From contig JAFVYL010000031.1 of the NCBI GenBank assembly GCA_017508665.1, positions 1 through 36,664 of the forward strand: a DNA stretch of 36,664 bases, written 5' to 3'. This DNA is from Clostridia bacterium (GTDB lineage: Bacteria; Bacillota; Clostridia; Oscillospirales; CAG-272). Position numbers and translations under genes: made by a program. Each line of letters opens with the position of its first letter. Positions within the stretch are counted from its first letter, which is position 1. Below are positions 16,460 through 25,303 of this stretch, one piece after another. Below the pieces are notes generated by a model. The model saw only the letters and a list, made by a program, of their open reading frames with translations, had not been told where the DNA came from and made no database searches.

Positions 16460-16487
16460 AAGAGGCTGAGTTTGTGCTCAGCCTCTT
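16460..16487 (+). promoter_or_regulatory. Perfect 11-bp stem-loop upstream of GH88
   Basis: AAGAGGCTGAG pairs perfectly with CTCAGCCTCTT around the loop TTTGTG. No T tract follows on either strand, so it is a poor intrinsic terminator. It may be a 5' mRNA-stabilising stem, or a regulatory stem between kduD and GH88. A smaller CAATC-TCA-GATTG hairpin lies at 16509-16521. Confidence 0.6.
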
Positions 16488-16540
16488 GAAACATAAAAAT
16501 ACAGATAACAATCTCAGATTGCTTAGACTTAAGGTGCATT

Positions 16541-17710
16541 ATGAAAAATTATAAAGAAATACTTGGTGAAAATATTGAATGGGCAAGAGAGACTTTCAAA
16601 AAGGTTGATGAAAAGATGTCGCGTGTAACATTGCGCTCACGCGACAAGCTTGCTGACGGAGTTGATGAAAACGGAGTTCATATTTCAAAATCTCCAAAAG
16701 GATGGACAAGCGGTTTTTGGGGCGGATTAAATGTTTTGCTCTACAATCATACTAAGAACGAGGAATATCTCAAGACGGCCCTTCGCTCCGAGGAGTTGAT
16801 GGATGAGGCTCTTATGGATTTCAAGGGACTTTATCACGACGTCGGATTTATGTGGCACATTCTTTCCGGTGCGCTTTACCGTCTTACCGGAGATGAGAAG
16901 TCGATGAACCGCAATCTTCATATGGCGGCCAACCTCTTCTCGCGTTTTGTAAGATATGAGGATGCTCCCGGCGGATTTATACGCGCATGGAACGGCTCCT
17001 GGCAGGGACTGACTGTTGACAATTTTTCGATAATTGACTGCCTTATGAATCTTCCTATCCTTTATTGGGCAAGTGATATTATCGGAGATGACAGATTTAA
17101 GAGAATCGCGATGGATCATGCAGATATGGCGCTTATCGATCATTTGCGTCCGGACGGTTCTGTGGTACATATTGCTGAGCATGACAGAGAGACCGGCGAG
17201 CTTGTCTGTACGCATGGCGGCCAGGGATATTGTGTAGGCTCTTCTTGGTCTCGCGGTCAGGCTTGGGGACTTTACGGCTTCACACTTTCTTATATTCACA
17301 CAGGTCAGGTCAGATACCTTGAAGGAGCTAAGCAAATCGCAAACTACTTCATCGCCAACTGTTGTGACGATTGGCTGCCCCGTGTCGACTTCCGTGCCCC
17401 TTCTGAGCCCGTAATGTATGACACCACAGCCGGTCTTTGCGCCGCTTGCGGACTTATCGAGCTCGCAAAGGCTCTCCCCGAGAATGAGGGCGGTATGTAT
17501 ATGCACGCCGCTGTAAATATGCTTAAGGCAATAGAGAAAAACTTTGCTGATTATAATCCCGACCGTGACGATATGATTACACACGGTACGGTACTTTACC
17601 CGAACAAGCCCGATCAGGAGAGCGTAGTTCATATATCTATTATCTACGCTGATTATTTCTTCACAGAGGCGCTCTTAAAGCTCCTTGGAGACGAATTTTT
17701 ACCTTGGTAA
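16541..17710 (+). CDS. GH88 unsaturated uronyl hydrolase
   Basis: Glycoside hydrolase family 88 enzyme of 389 residues. It removes the 4,5-unsaturated uronic acid left by polysaccharide lyases from the non-reducing end of oligosaccharides. Family landmarks are GFWGGLNVLLY, YHDVGFMW (likely catalytic D101), DNFSIIDCLMNLP (likely D160) and SWSRGQAWGLYGF. The two Asp residues are spaced much as in Bacillus UGL. There is no signal peptide, so it acts in the cytoplasm on imported disaccharides. ATG at 16541 follows AAGGTG. Its product rearranges to 5-keto-4-deoxyuronate, the substrate of KduI upstream. Whether the substrate is a glycosaminoglycan or a plant or bacterial glycan is not decided. Confidence 0.9.
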   Translation: MKNYKEILGENIEWARETFKKVDEKMSRVTLRSRDKLADGVDENGVHISKSPKGWTSGFWGGLNVLLYNHTKNEEYLKTALRSEELMDEALMDFKGLYHDVGFMWHILSGALYRLTGDEKSMNRNLHMAANLFSRFVRYEDAPGGFIRAWNGSWQGLTVDNFSIIDCLMNLPILYWASDIIGDDRFKRIAMDHADMALIDHLRPDGSVVHIAEHDRETGELVCTHGGQGYCVGSSWSRGQAWGLYGFTLSYIHTGQVRYLEGAKQIANYFIANCCDDWLPRVDFRAPSEPVMYDTTAGLCAACGLIELAKALPENEGGMYMHAAVNMLKAIEKNFADYNPDRDDMITHGTVLYPNKPDQESVVHISIIYADYFFTEALLKLLGDEFLPW

Positions 17711-17740
17711 AAAACATATAAGAACTGGAGAGGACTGTTT

Positions 17741-20389
17741 ATGAAACAGAATCCAATGGTATTAAGATATACCGCACCTGCACCGGTTATAGATGACTTT
17801 CTTGATCATTCAACGCCTGAGTGCGCGTGGGAGAGATATTCTCTGCCGCTTGGCAACGGATTTTTCGGTGCAAACGTGTTTGGCAGACTTGGAACAGAGC
17901 GCATACAAATAAGCGATCCTACTCTCGCCAACCCATACTACGTTCCGAAAACATTCAAAAGACGCAGAAGCTGCGCCTCAGGTGTCAATAATATGGCCGA
18001 GCTTTTATTTGATTTCGGACATGAGTGCGCTACCGATTATGAAAGAAGGCTCTCGCTTGATGAGTCTATACACACAGTCACTTATACATACGCAGGTGTT
18101 AAATATAATCGCGAGTGCTTTACATCGCATCCGGATCGTGTGCTTGCGATGCGCATTACAGCCTCTGTCGGAGGCTCAGTATCCTTCTCTGTGAAGAATG
18201 TTATACCATTCATTTGCGACTACAACCTCGACGAGGGTGATGGAATGGGAAAACACGGTGCTGTAACTCTTACAGATGACACCATATCCGCAAGCGGCAA
18301 TATGGATTATTACGGAATCCTTTTTGAGAACAGGCTTCGTATTGTCACAGACGGGGGACGTGTCACGAAATGCGGTGATTCTCTCGTAGTGGAGGGAGCT
18401 GATTCGGCTACTGTGTTTTTCACGTGCGCGACGAATTACGAGCTCACACCACGCGTATTTCTTGAGCCTGATCATGAAAAGAAGTTGGCAGGAAATCCTG
18501 CTCCGCGTGAGCTTGTAGATTCGATTATTGCTACAGCGGTACAGAAGGGATACGACAAGCTCAGGGAGGGACATATCTCTGACTACCGCACTCTGTTCTC
18601 GAGAGTCACTCTGAATATCGGTGAGGATATACCGGATAAGACTACAGACGAGCTTGTCAACGGATACAGAGCAGGAGAGCGATCACCTTATCTTGAGGTG
18701 CTTCTTTACCACTTTGGCAGATATCTAATGATATCCGCATCCCGTACGCTTCTTCCTACGCACCTGCAGGGTATATGGAACGCGTTTTCAGATTCACCTT
18801 GGTCGTGCGGATATTGGCATAACATTAATCTCCAGATGAATTATTGGTCGGTTGGATCTGCGGGACTTTCCGAGCTGTTTCTGCCGTATATAAATTACGC
18901 TAAGGCGTATATGCCATTAGCTGAAAAAAATGCGGATACATACGTTGCCGAGTCCTATCCAGATAAGCTCTCGCCAAGCGGTGAGAACGGTTGGATAATA
19001 GGCACGGGTGCTTGGCCCTATCATATATCCGGATTTTCCTCGGGCAGTCACTCGGGACCCGGCACGGGAGCGTTTACTGCGCTTTTGTTCTGGGATTACT
19101 ACGATTATACTCTTGATGAAGAGTTCCTGCGCGACTTCGGTTATCCGGCGCTGCGCTCTATGTCAGTTCTCTATGCTAAGGTTTTAAAAGAGGTCGATGG
19201 CGTGTATCTTGTTGAGCATTCCGCGTCTCCCGAAATTGAGCATAACGGCTATTATTATCACACCGTCGGATGTGCTTTCGACCAACAGATGGTGTATGAA
19301 TGTTTCAGACGCACCGTGGACTCGGCGCACATTCTCGGCATCAGTGATCCGTTTATAGAGAAAATAGAGACTATGCTCCCGCATCTTGAACCTGTTCTTA
19401 TAGGTGAGGATGGTCAGATAAAGGAGTTCCGCGAGGAGACAACGTATGCCTCAATAGGCGATCCTACCCACCGTCACATTTCTCATCTTGTCGGACTGTA
19501 TCCCGGCACTATAATAAACGAGGATCACCCCGAATGGATAAAGGGCGCAAAGATCACTCTTGACCGTCGCGGTGACAGATCGCACTGTTGGGCAGTTGCG
19601 CACCGTATGCTCCTTTGGGCGCGTGTAGGCGACGGAAAAAGAGCTATGGATCTTTTGAAATCGCTTATGCAGAACAACGTCATGGATAACCTTTGGGACA
19701 GACATCCTCCTTTCCAGATTGACGGCAACTTTGGTTATACCGCCGGAATAGGTGAGATGCTTGTCGGAGGTGCAGACGGAGTTATAAGAATTCTTCCTGC
19801 TTTACCTCCGGAGTGGCAGACTGGTGAGTTTTCCGGTATTGTCGCAAGAGGAGGCATATCCTTCGACTGCAAGTGGCAGAACGGTAAAATAACATATCTT
19901 TCAGCAACCGCTAAAAAGGATGTAAAGGTGGAGATTCGTTTCTCTGCTCCTAAGGGACAATATTCAGATGCCCGTATTCCTCTTGTATTGAAAGCAGGAG
20001 AGCAGAGGACCATATATAAAGAATCAGAAGATACAGAGTGCAAAACCAGGCTCGAGCTTGCTCACCGTGAGTGGCATAGCAAGGTGGCAAAGCTTGTTTC
20101 TCCTCCGTACACAGGTACACCGGAAGAGCTTGAAGCCATCACCCCTCTTCTTGATCGGGCAAGGGATGATTTTCGATGTGAGTTTTTACGCGATAAGGAT
20201 GAAGCTCTTGACTTCCTCTCAAGAAACCGTCTTGAGGTAGAGAACTTCTTCGGGGATCTGATGAACAAATATAACTCGAGAGAGGTTTACGATGTGCTTT
20301 ACAATTATTATGCTCGTAATCACAGGAGCTGGCCAAAAGAGAAGATAGAAGAGATTCTAAAGGCCAAATGCGGCGTTGAGAAAATATAA
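17741..20389 (+). CDS. GH95 glycosidase (alpha-L-fucosidase-like)
   Basis: Glycoside hydrolase family 95 protein of 882 residues. It has an N-terminal beta-sandwich with PLGNGFFGANVFG, then an (alpha/alpha)6 barrel holding LQGIWN, HNINLQMNYW (the two Asn near 361-367 that activate water) and THRHISHLVGLYPG. FQIDGNFGYTAG follows, with the catalytic Asp near 661, and a C-terminal beta domain. Known members cleave alpha-1,2-L-fucose or related L- or D-galactosides. Residues about 765-882 form an extra charged helical tail not needed for the fold. There is no signal peptide. GGAGAGG precedes the ATG, 30 bp after GH88, so the two are co-transcribed. Confidence 0.88.
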   Translation: MKQNPMVLRYTAPAPVIDDFLDHSTPECAWERYSLPLGNGFFGANVFGRLGTERIQISDPTLANPYYVPKTFKRRRSCASGVNNMAELLFDFGHECATDYERRLSLDESIHTVTYTYAGVKYNRECFTSHPDRVLAMRITASVGGSVSFSVKNVIPFICDYNLDEGDGMGKHGAVTLTDDTISASGNMDYYGILFENRLRIVTDGGRVTKCGDSLVVEGADSATVFFTCATNYELTPRVFLEPDHEKKLAGNPAPRELVDSIIATAVQKGYDKLREGHISDYRTLFSRVTLNIGEDIPDKTTDELVNGYRAGERSPYLEVLLYHFGRYLMISASRTLLPTHLQGIWNAFSDSPWSCGYWHNINLQMNYWSVGSAGLSELFLPYINYAKAYMPLAEKNADTYVAESYPDKLSPSGENGWIIGTGAWPYHISGFSSGSHSGPGTGAFTALLFWDYYDYTLDEEFLRDFGYPALRSMSVLYAKVLKEVDGVYLVEHSASPEIEHNGYYYHTVGCAFDQQMVYECFRRTVDSAHILGISDPFIEKIETMLPHLEPVLIGEDGQIKEFREETTYASIGDPTHRHISHLVGLYPGTIINEDHPEWIKGAKITLDRRGDRSHCWAVAHRMLLWARVGDGKRAMDLLKSLMQNNVMDNLWDRHPPFQIDGNFGYTAGIGEMLVGGADGVIRILPALPPEWQTGEFSGIVARGGISFDCKWQNGKITYLSATAKKDVKVEIRFSAPKGQYSDARIPLVLKAGEQRTIYKESEDTECKTRLELAHREWHSKVAKLVSPPYTGTPEELEAITPLLDRARDDFRCEFLRDKDEALDFLSRNRLEVENFFGDLMNKYNSREVYDVLYNYYARNHRSWPKEKIEEILKAKCGVEKI

Positions 20390-20426
20390 GCATTAATAGC
20401 GCAAAAGTAAATAAAAGATAACAAAA

Positions 20427-20467
20427 AAGGCAATACTAAACCGCTTTTATGGGAATAGTATTGCCTT
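20427..20467. terminator. Bidirectional terminator between GH95 and SIS genes
   Basis: AAGGCAATACTA (20427-20438) pairs with TAGTATTGCCTT (20456-20467). It is flanked by A6 on the left, giving U-rich RNA for the minus-strand operon; the plus side has only a weak T run. The same AAGGCAATAC core forms the AraC terminator at 25304. Confidence 0.85.
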
Positions 20468-20483
20468 GATTTATTGTTGCGGA

Positions 20484-21107
20484 TCAACCGAAGAAATGCT
20501 TCTCGATTGCTGCGCAGATATAGTGATATACGGGTAAGTGCAGCTCTTGCACCTTATAGGTTTCGGATTCGGGTACACGGATGGTGACGTCTGCGAGTCT
20601 GGCAAGCATGCCGCCGCCCACTCCTGTGAGAGCTATTACATCAAGTCCGAGTCCCTTTGCTACTCTTGCTGCCTCGACTACATTTTTAGAGTTACCCGAG
20701 GTGCTGATAGTTAAAAGCACGTCTCCGCTTTTACCGAGAGCGAGTACGCTCTGCGCGTAAATGAGGTTGGGTTCAACGTCATTTGAGAAAGCGGTGTTGA
20801 GTGCTGAAAAAGAGGTGATGGGAATAGCGGGAAGTGCACTCTGCAGCTTTTCGAGAGTATCTGAGCTTATGCTGTCACATTTGCCTTGCATTTCCGATTT
20901 CTGTTCGGACGAAAGAGGTCTTTTATTCATAAATCCCTTCATCAGCTCTCCTGCGATATGCTCACAGTCAGCGCAGCTTCCGCCGTTTCCACAGAGCAAT
21001 AGTTTGCCGCCTCTTTCATAGCAATCGGTGAGAAGTGAAATTGCTTTTTCTATATCGCCTTTGCATACCTTGAGTGAAGGATATCTTTCTATAAGTTCGT
21101 TTAACAT
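20484..21107 (-). CDS. SIS-domain phosphosugar isomerase (GmhA-like)
   Basis: Single SIS domain protein of 207 residues, closest in layout to sedoheptulose-7-phosphate isomerase GmhA. It has LLCGNGGSCADCEHIAGEL near residues 37-55, the LSTSGNS-type sugar-phosphate loop (here ISTSGNSKNV) and the C-terminal ESETYKVQELHLPVYH helix. An isomerase of an unidentified phosphorylated sugar in the catabolic operon is the likely role; true heptose synthesis is not supported by any neighbour. ATG at 21107 follows AAAGGAG embedded in the end of the ROK gene, with only 3 bp between them, so they are translationally coupled. It is the last gene of the GH2-ROK-SIS operon. Confidence 0.8.
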   Translation of the reverse strand: MLNELIERYPSLKVCKGDIEKAISLLTDCYERGGKLLLCGNGGSCADCEHIAGELMKGFMNKRPLSSEQKSEMQGKCDSISSDTLEKLQSALPAIPITSFSALNTAFSNDVEPNLIYAQSVLALGKSGDVLLTISTSGNSKNVVEAARVAKGLGLDVIALTGVGGGMLARLADVTIRVPESETYKVQELHLPVYHYICAAIEKHFFG

Positions 21108-21110
21108 GTC

Positions 21111-22055
21111 TTACTCCTTTGTTATCAGCGCTGTCGCGAGAGCTGCATAATCGCCTATTTCTTCACCGAGCTCTGCAGGTACTATTGTGCAACAGCTCAA
21201 AGCTTCACAGAGTGCTTCTTTTTCTATTTCTTTTTGCGCTTCTTCCCACATAAGATGTCCGCTTCTTGCATACACGCCCCCTATTATAATGCGCTCGGGG
21301 TTCAATATGTCTAAGATTATGGACAGTCCGCGGCCGAGATATCTTCCCGAGGTGCGATAGACCTCTTTTGCCGTTTCATCTCCGCACTCTGCCGCTTCGG
21401 CTATTGTCTTTGCGCTTATTTCTCCGCTTTCACAGTATAGGGGAATGACGCCCTTTTGAATGGCATTTTGAGCCATATCTCTACCAAGTCTTGCGATACC
21501 TCCTCCGGAACAGAAGCCCTCAAACGATCCGTGCTTACCGAATCCTATAGGGCCGCTCTTATCGAGCCTCACATGACCTACTTCGCCGGCATTTCCGTTA
21601 GTGCCCTCGTAGAGCCTGCCGTTTAGCACCAGCCCCGCACCGAGTCCTGTGCCAAAGGTCAGGAATACTATGTTTTCACAGCCTCTTCCTGCGCCGAATT
21701 TCCACTCTGCCATTGCGCAGGCGTTTGCATCGTTTTGCAGGTGTGTCGGTGCGCCGAATCTTTCCTCGGTAAGGCGGACTATTTCTACCGCATTCCAGCC
21801 GGGAAGGTTAGGGGGACTCATAATAAGTCCTTTTTTTGAATCAAGAGGGCCACCGCAGGATATACCTATGGCATCAGGCCTTTTTGTTAGTATGCCGTCA
21901 GCCATATCAAATACACGGCAGAGCATTTCTTCGGCACTGATACAAAGATCTGTTTTGCAAACCGATTTTTTAAGCAGTGTTATTTTCTCTCTGTTCCATT
22001 CACCGGTTACGACGGCACACTTAGTACCTCCGATGTCAATTCCTAATATATACAT
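21111..22055 (-). CDS. ROK-family sugar kinase without zinc cysteines
   Basis: Cytoplasmic sugar kinase of the ROK family, 314 residues. It has the N-terminal ATP site GIDIGGTKCAVV (residues 5-16), the substrate-side NDANACAMAEW, GTGLGAGLVL and GEVGHVRL. The usual CxCGxxGC zinc motif is absent: the corresponding stretch reads GFGKHGSFEGFCSGGGI, as in a zinc-free subset of ROK proteins. The ATG at 22055 is preferred to an upstream in-frame ATG at 22082, because the ATP-binding strand starts at once and GTGAGG lies just upstream within the GH2 stop region. It probably phosphorylates the hexose freed by the GH2 enzyme; specificity is not readable. Confidence 0.85.
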   Translation of the reverse strand: MYILGIDIGGTKCAVVTGEWNREKITLLKKSVCKTDLCISAEEMLCRVFDMADGILTKRPDAIGISCGGPLDSKKGLIMSPPNLPGWNAVEIVRLTEERFGAPTHLQNDANACAMAEWKFGAGRGCENIVFLTFGTGLGAGLVLNGRLYEGTNGNAGEVGHVRLDKSGPIGFGKHGSFEGFCSGGGIARLGRDMAQNAIQKGVIPLYCESGEISAKTIAEAAECGDETAKEVYRTSGRYLGRGLSIILDILNPERIIIGGVYARSGHLMWEEAQKEIEKEALCEALSCCTIVPAELGEEIGDYAALATALITKE

Positions 22056-22062
22056 ATATGCC

Positions 22063-24282
22063 TCACAAAGAATATTTTTCAATCATTCTCTTATAGAATT
22101 CAAGAGAGATCGGTGGATATCCGCACAGATAATGGTTGATTCCGCGTGCACCATCAACCTCCCATTCGAATATGAGCATCCTTTTGTCCGAGTAGTAGAT
22201 CGGGAGATTTGCAAGAAGAGACGTGCAGTTTATATCTACAGTAAAGTCCGCACCGTGTAGAATTTCACCGCTTTCAGCGTCCCTAACTGTGAAGTGACCG
22301 CTCTTCTCTTCGAGAGTATCGTTACATGCATATATCGGGAGAGCCCAGCTTGATATTTCTCCGGCCGCGATAGTAAATGGTGCTTGCGAACGCTTTATGT
22401 ATCCGTAAGCGAGCTTTTTTGTGAAATAGTAGTCAACCACCGCATCAGACATCTGAGGCCATCCGTCAAGTAAATTCCACCATATGATGCCCGTTTTATC
22501 AGGTCTGCCTACACGCATACGTTCAATAAAGTATTTCTTCGCCTCTGCCTGTGATATTTGCGAAGCAAGAATATAATCTTCCGGATTTTTCGGTACTTCT
22601 CCAAAGAGCTGGAGCACCTGTTTTTCCATCAGCATAACACGGCTGTCGTTCCCGTTCTGATCGCTGGAATGTAAAATCCACTCGGGGTTGTTCTTGTACG
22701 GCCATACATTCTCGGGCGTGATGAATTTTTTGATTGATTCGAGTGATGGGCATCCGTGGTAACCGGTTTCACTCACGAAATGAGCTTTATTATTGGCGTA
22801 GAAATCGCTCTTGAAGTAATCTCTCGGTCCCCATAGATGATCCTCGGGTAATGTAGAGCCGTGAACTTGTGACCTCACGCCCGCCTCATACATTTTCTCG
22901 GATATATAAGGTGAGCTCGGAAGATACGGTCTGCCTATGTCATTGTCGCGTACACAAGCGGGAATCCACTCTCTTGTTATCTTGTTTTCATTTGGGTTGT
23001 ACATAGGGAAACAAGCATCGACTTCATTATCTCCCGCCCATAATACTATACACGGGTGCTGTCTTAACTTTCTTATGACTGAAGTTGCCTCTTTTTGTAT
23101 GGCACGCTTGAATCTATCGTCTTCGGGATATTCCGCACACGCCATAGCGAAATCCTGCCAGATCATTATTCCGTTTCTGTCACAGAAGTCGAAGAACTTA
23201 TGGTCCTCATAGACGTTTCCGCCCCACATACGCAGAATGTTACATCCGATATCACGTACAAGCGCCAACGCCTTGTCGTATCTCTCGGCATCTCGGCAGT
23301 GGAAGGCGTCAAGAGGTACCCAGTTAGATCCCTTGCACATAACCTCAACTCCGTTGATAAGGAAACGGAACTGTCCCTTGTCGTTACCCTCGGGATCGTG
23401 GCGGTCAAGCTTTACGTCTCGTATACCGAAGCTTATATCTTTTTCGTGGATAAGCTCACCGTCTTTGTATATTCTTGCCTTGCAGTCGTAGATGTTGGCT
23501 TCTCCGTAGCCGTAAGGGTACCATAGCTTTGGGTTATCTACCGTTACCGCAAACCGTCCGAATCTCTTTTTGCATTTGTGATGTCCGTATACGGTACTGT
23601 CACCGCACGAGCCTACTATTTCTATATCAACGCCTTTTACACTCTCCTCGTCTGTTTCGAGGGTGTAGCAGAAGAATCTGTAATCAAATGTCTCTCCGAT
23701 AAAGGCTTGGGAAAAATATATATCGTCGCGCACTTCAAGTCTTACCTCGCGCCAGATTCCTGCATTTACGGCTCTGGGCATGATATCCCAGCCGAATGAG
23801 TGAGGTGCCTTACGGATATAACATCCGTCTATATCAATGCTGTTTAAAAGTCTGATAGGATAATCTTCACTGTCTGCAAGCACAGTTGCTGACTTGATAT
23901 GTACGGTAAGTGTATTCTCGCCGTCATTTACGTATTCGTCTATCCTGAATTCGTGAGAGATCAGCATATTGTCGCTCTCACCTATCTTCATACCGTTTAG
24001 GTAGTATTCTGCCAGACAGTCAACGCCTTCGAAAACAAGGTAGAGATTGCTCTTTTTCTCGGGAGAGGTAAATTTGCGCTCGTACCACCATTCGTAGTTC
24101 TCGTATTTCTCGGCTTCGAGTATATTTTCTCCCATAAATAAATCCGCGGGCAGATATCCTGCACGTGACATATCAAGCTGTACGCAGCCGGGGACTTCGG
24201 CGGTAAGCGTGAGCATTTCGTCCTCAGAGTTTTGCTTGTGTCCTCTGAGTTCCCATTCTCCGCATAAAGATATGTTTTTCAT
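22063..24282 (-). CDS. GH2 beta-mannosidase
   Basis: Glycoside hydrolase family 2 enzyme of 739 residues, of the beta-mannosidase type. It removes non-reducing beta-linked mannose. The jelly-roll sugar-binding domain (about 1-170, with GVDCLAEYYLNGMKIG) leads through an immunoglobulin-like domain to a TIM barrel. The acid/base Glu lies in WAGDNEVD (near 419) and the nucleophile Glu in VSETGYH (near 504). Usual motifs have WxGNNE and SEFGF, so D for N and T for F are small departures. ATG at 24282 follows GGAGGAG and the protein then begins with the family's GEWEL strand. There is no signal peptide. It is the first gene of the operon and diverges from AraC. Confidence 0.88.
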   Translation of the reverse strand: MKNISLCGEWELRGHKQNSEDEMLTLTAEVPGCVQLDMSRAGYLPADLFMGENILEAEKYENYEWWYERKFTSPEKKSNLYLVFEGVDCLAEYYLNGMKIGESDNMLISHEFRIDEYVNDGENTLTVHIKSATVLADSEDYPIRLLNSIDIDGCYIRKAPHSFGWDIMPRAVNAGIWREVRLEVRDDIYFSQAFIGETFDYRFFCYTLETDEESVKGVDIEIVGSCGDSTVYGHHKCKKRFGRFAVTVDNPKLWYPYGYGEANIYDCKARIYKDGELIHEKDISFGIRDVKLDRHDPEGNDKGQFRFLINGVEVMCKGSNWVPLDAFHCRDAERYDKALALVRDIGCNILRMWGGNVYEDHKFFDFCDRNGIMIWQDFAMACAEYPEDDRFKRAIQKEATSVIRKLRQHPCIVLWAGDNEVDACFPMYNPNENKITREWIPACVRDNDIGRPYLPSSPYISEKMYEAGVRSQVHGSTLPEDHLWGPRDYFKSDFYANNKAHFVSETGYHGCPSLESIKKFITPENVWPYKNNPEWILHSSDQNGNDSRVMLMEKQVLQLFGEVPKNPEDYILASQISQAEAKKYFIERMRVGRPDKTGIIWWNLLDGWPQMSDAVVDYYFTKKLAYGYIKRSQAPFTIAAGEISSWALPIYACNDTLEEKSGHFTVRDAESGEILHGADFTVDINCTSLLANLPIYYSDKRMLIFEWEVDGARGINHYLCGYPPISLEFYKRMIEKYSL

Positions 24283-24301
24283 ATACTCCTCCGATAAATA
24301 T

Positions 24302-24329
24302 ATTATATCTAATTCTATTTTAAAATTAA
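24302..24329 (-). promoter_or_regulatory. Candidate promoter for GH2-ROK-SIS operon
   Basis: On the minus strand TATAAT lies at 24307-24302, with a weak TTTAAT about 17 bp upstream. The leader would be short. A poor -35 would fit activator-dependent transcription, plausibly by the divergent AraC protein. The inverted repeat CGTG-N8-CACG at 24354-24369 is a possible operator. Confidence 0.5.
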
Positions 24330-24386
24330 ATGAGCTGCTATTCAACAGATATACGTGAAAAAATACACGGTTTTTTGTCTTTTATA

Positions 24387-24415
24387 TTTACAAAAAGAAA
24401 TAAAGCGTGTATAAT
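24387..24415 (+). promoter_or_regulatory. Sigma-A promoter for araC-type regulator
   Basis: TTTACA at 24387-24392, exactly 17 bp, TATAAT at 24410-24415. The start would fall near 24422, about 23 nt before the regulator's ATG at 24445. Confidence 0.82.
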
Positions 24416-24444
24416 ATAACTTACAAACAAGAATGGAGCTAAAA

Positions 24445-25284
24445 ATGAATCCTACGTTACATCAGCGAATTCAGCTCGAAGAGGGCAAGAACCTCACGGT
24501 TGGTGTGCATACCGTTCACCTACATCATCCTCTTCATTGGCATAGCTTTTTTGAGATAGAAATCATTCTTTCGGGAGAGGGAAAGTACGTTATAAACGAC
24601 GTTGAGTACGACATAGCCGATAATAACGTATTTTTACTGACGTCCACAGATTTCCATTATTTAAGGCTTGAGGGCACTGCCGAGATTATCAACATATCCT
24701 TTAATGAAACGATGATGAGTGATTCGGATATGACCGATATGGTATTTAACAGAATCGCAAAGGCGTATTGCTTTGATTTTGATGAGTATCAGAGGCTGGT
24801 CGATGTCGCAAAAGTTTTGGAGCACGAGTGCTTGATAGACGGAGACTCCAAGGGGGCGCTGCTCAGTTATATAATTAAGTGTATTTTGCGTAAAAACAAC
24901 AATCTTCTGACCACGGAAATTACCCGCAATTCCTTACACGGTATCAGACGTGCGATTATATATATGGAGCTGCACTTTAGGGAGAATATCACCCTTGAGA
25001 GCGTTGCCAAAGAGGCAGGCTACACATCTGCATATTTCAGCAGACTTTTTAAGCGTGTGACGGGTGAATCATATATTGAGATGCTGACGAAATATCGCCT
25101 CGGGTATGCGAGAAATCTCTTGGCTAACGGCTTCTCGGTGGCGGATGCCTGCTTCTCATCGGGGTTTGGTTCACTTACCGCATTTCAGGACGCTTTCAAG
25201 AAAAAGCATCGCATATCTCCTAATGAGTATAAGAAAAAACACAGCATCGCAAACGGCAAGGTAAATGGCGCTGTTAATGTGTAA
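24445..25284 (+). CDS. AraC-family transcriptional regulator
   Basis: Transcription factor of 279 residues with an N-terminal cupin sensor domain (HHPLHWHSFFEIEIILSG, a sugar-binding type barrel). The C-terminal pair of helix-turn-helix motifs (NITLESVAKEAGYTSAYFSRLFKR and FSVADACFSSGFGS...FKKKHRISPNEY) is the AraC signature. The ATG at 24445 is chosen over one at 24433, because the GGAG of the first codons serves as its ribosome site, while the earlier ATG has none. It diverges from the GH2-ROK-SIS operon and most likely activates it in response to a mannose- or uronate-type oligosaccharide; the kdu/GH88 genes could also be targets. Confidence 0.9.
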   Translation: MNPTLHQRIQLEEGKNLTVGVHTVHLHHPLHWHSFFEIEIILSGEGKYVINDVEYDIADNNVFLLTSTDFHYLRLEGTAEIINISFNETMMSDSDMTDMVFNRIAKAYCFDFDEYQRLVDVAKVLEHECLIDGDSKGALLSYIIKCILRKNNNLLTTEITRNSLHGIRRAIIYMELHFRENITLESVAKEAGYTSAYFSRLFKRVTGESYIEMLTKYRLGYARNLLANGFSVADACFSSGFGSLTAFQDAFKKKHRISPNEYKKKHSIANGKVNGAVNV

Positions 25285-25303
25285 AAAGTAAACTAAATAT
25301 GTC

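Noticed and set aside
16727-17632. Minus-strand open frame opposite GH88 (301 codons)
   Set aside because: Shadow of a clearly conserved enzyme; low-complexity translation and no ribosome site.
20484-21107. Lipopolysaccharide heptose synthesis gene gmhA
   Set aside because: The protein is GmhA-like, but the organism appears Gram-positive and no other heptose gene is nearby; the sugar-use operon is the better context.
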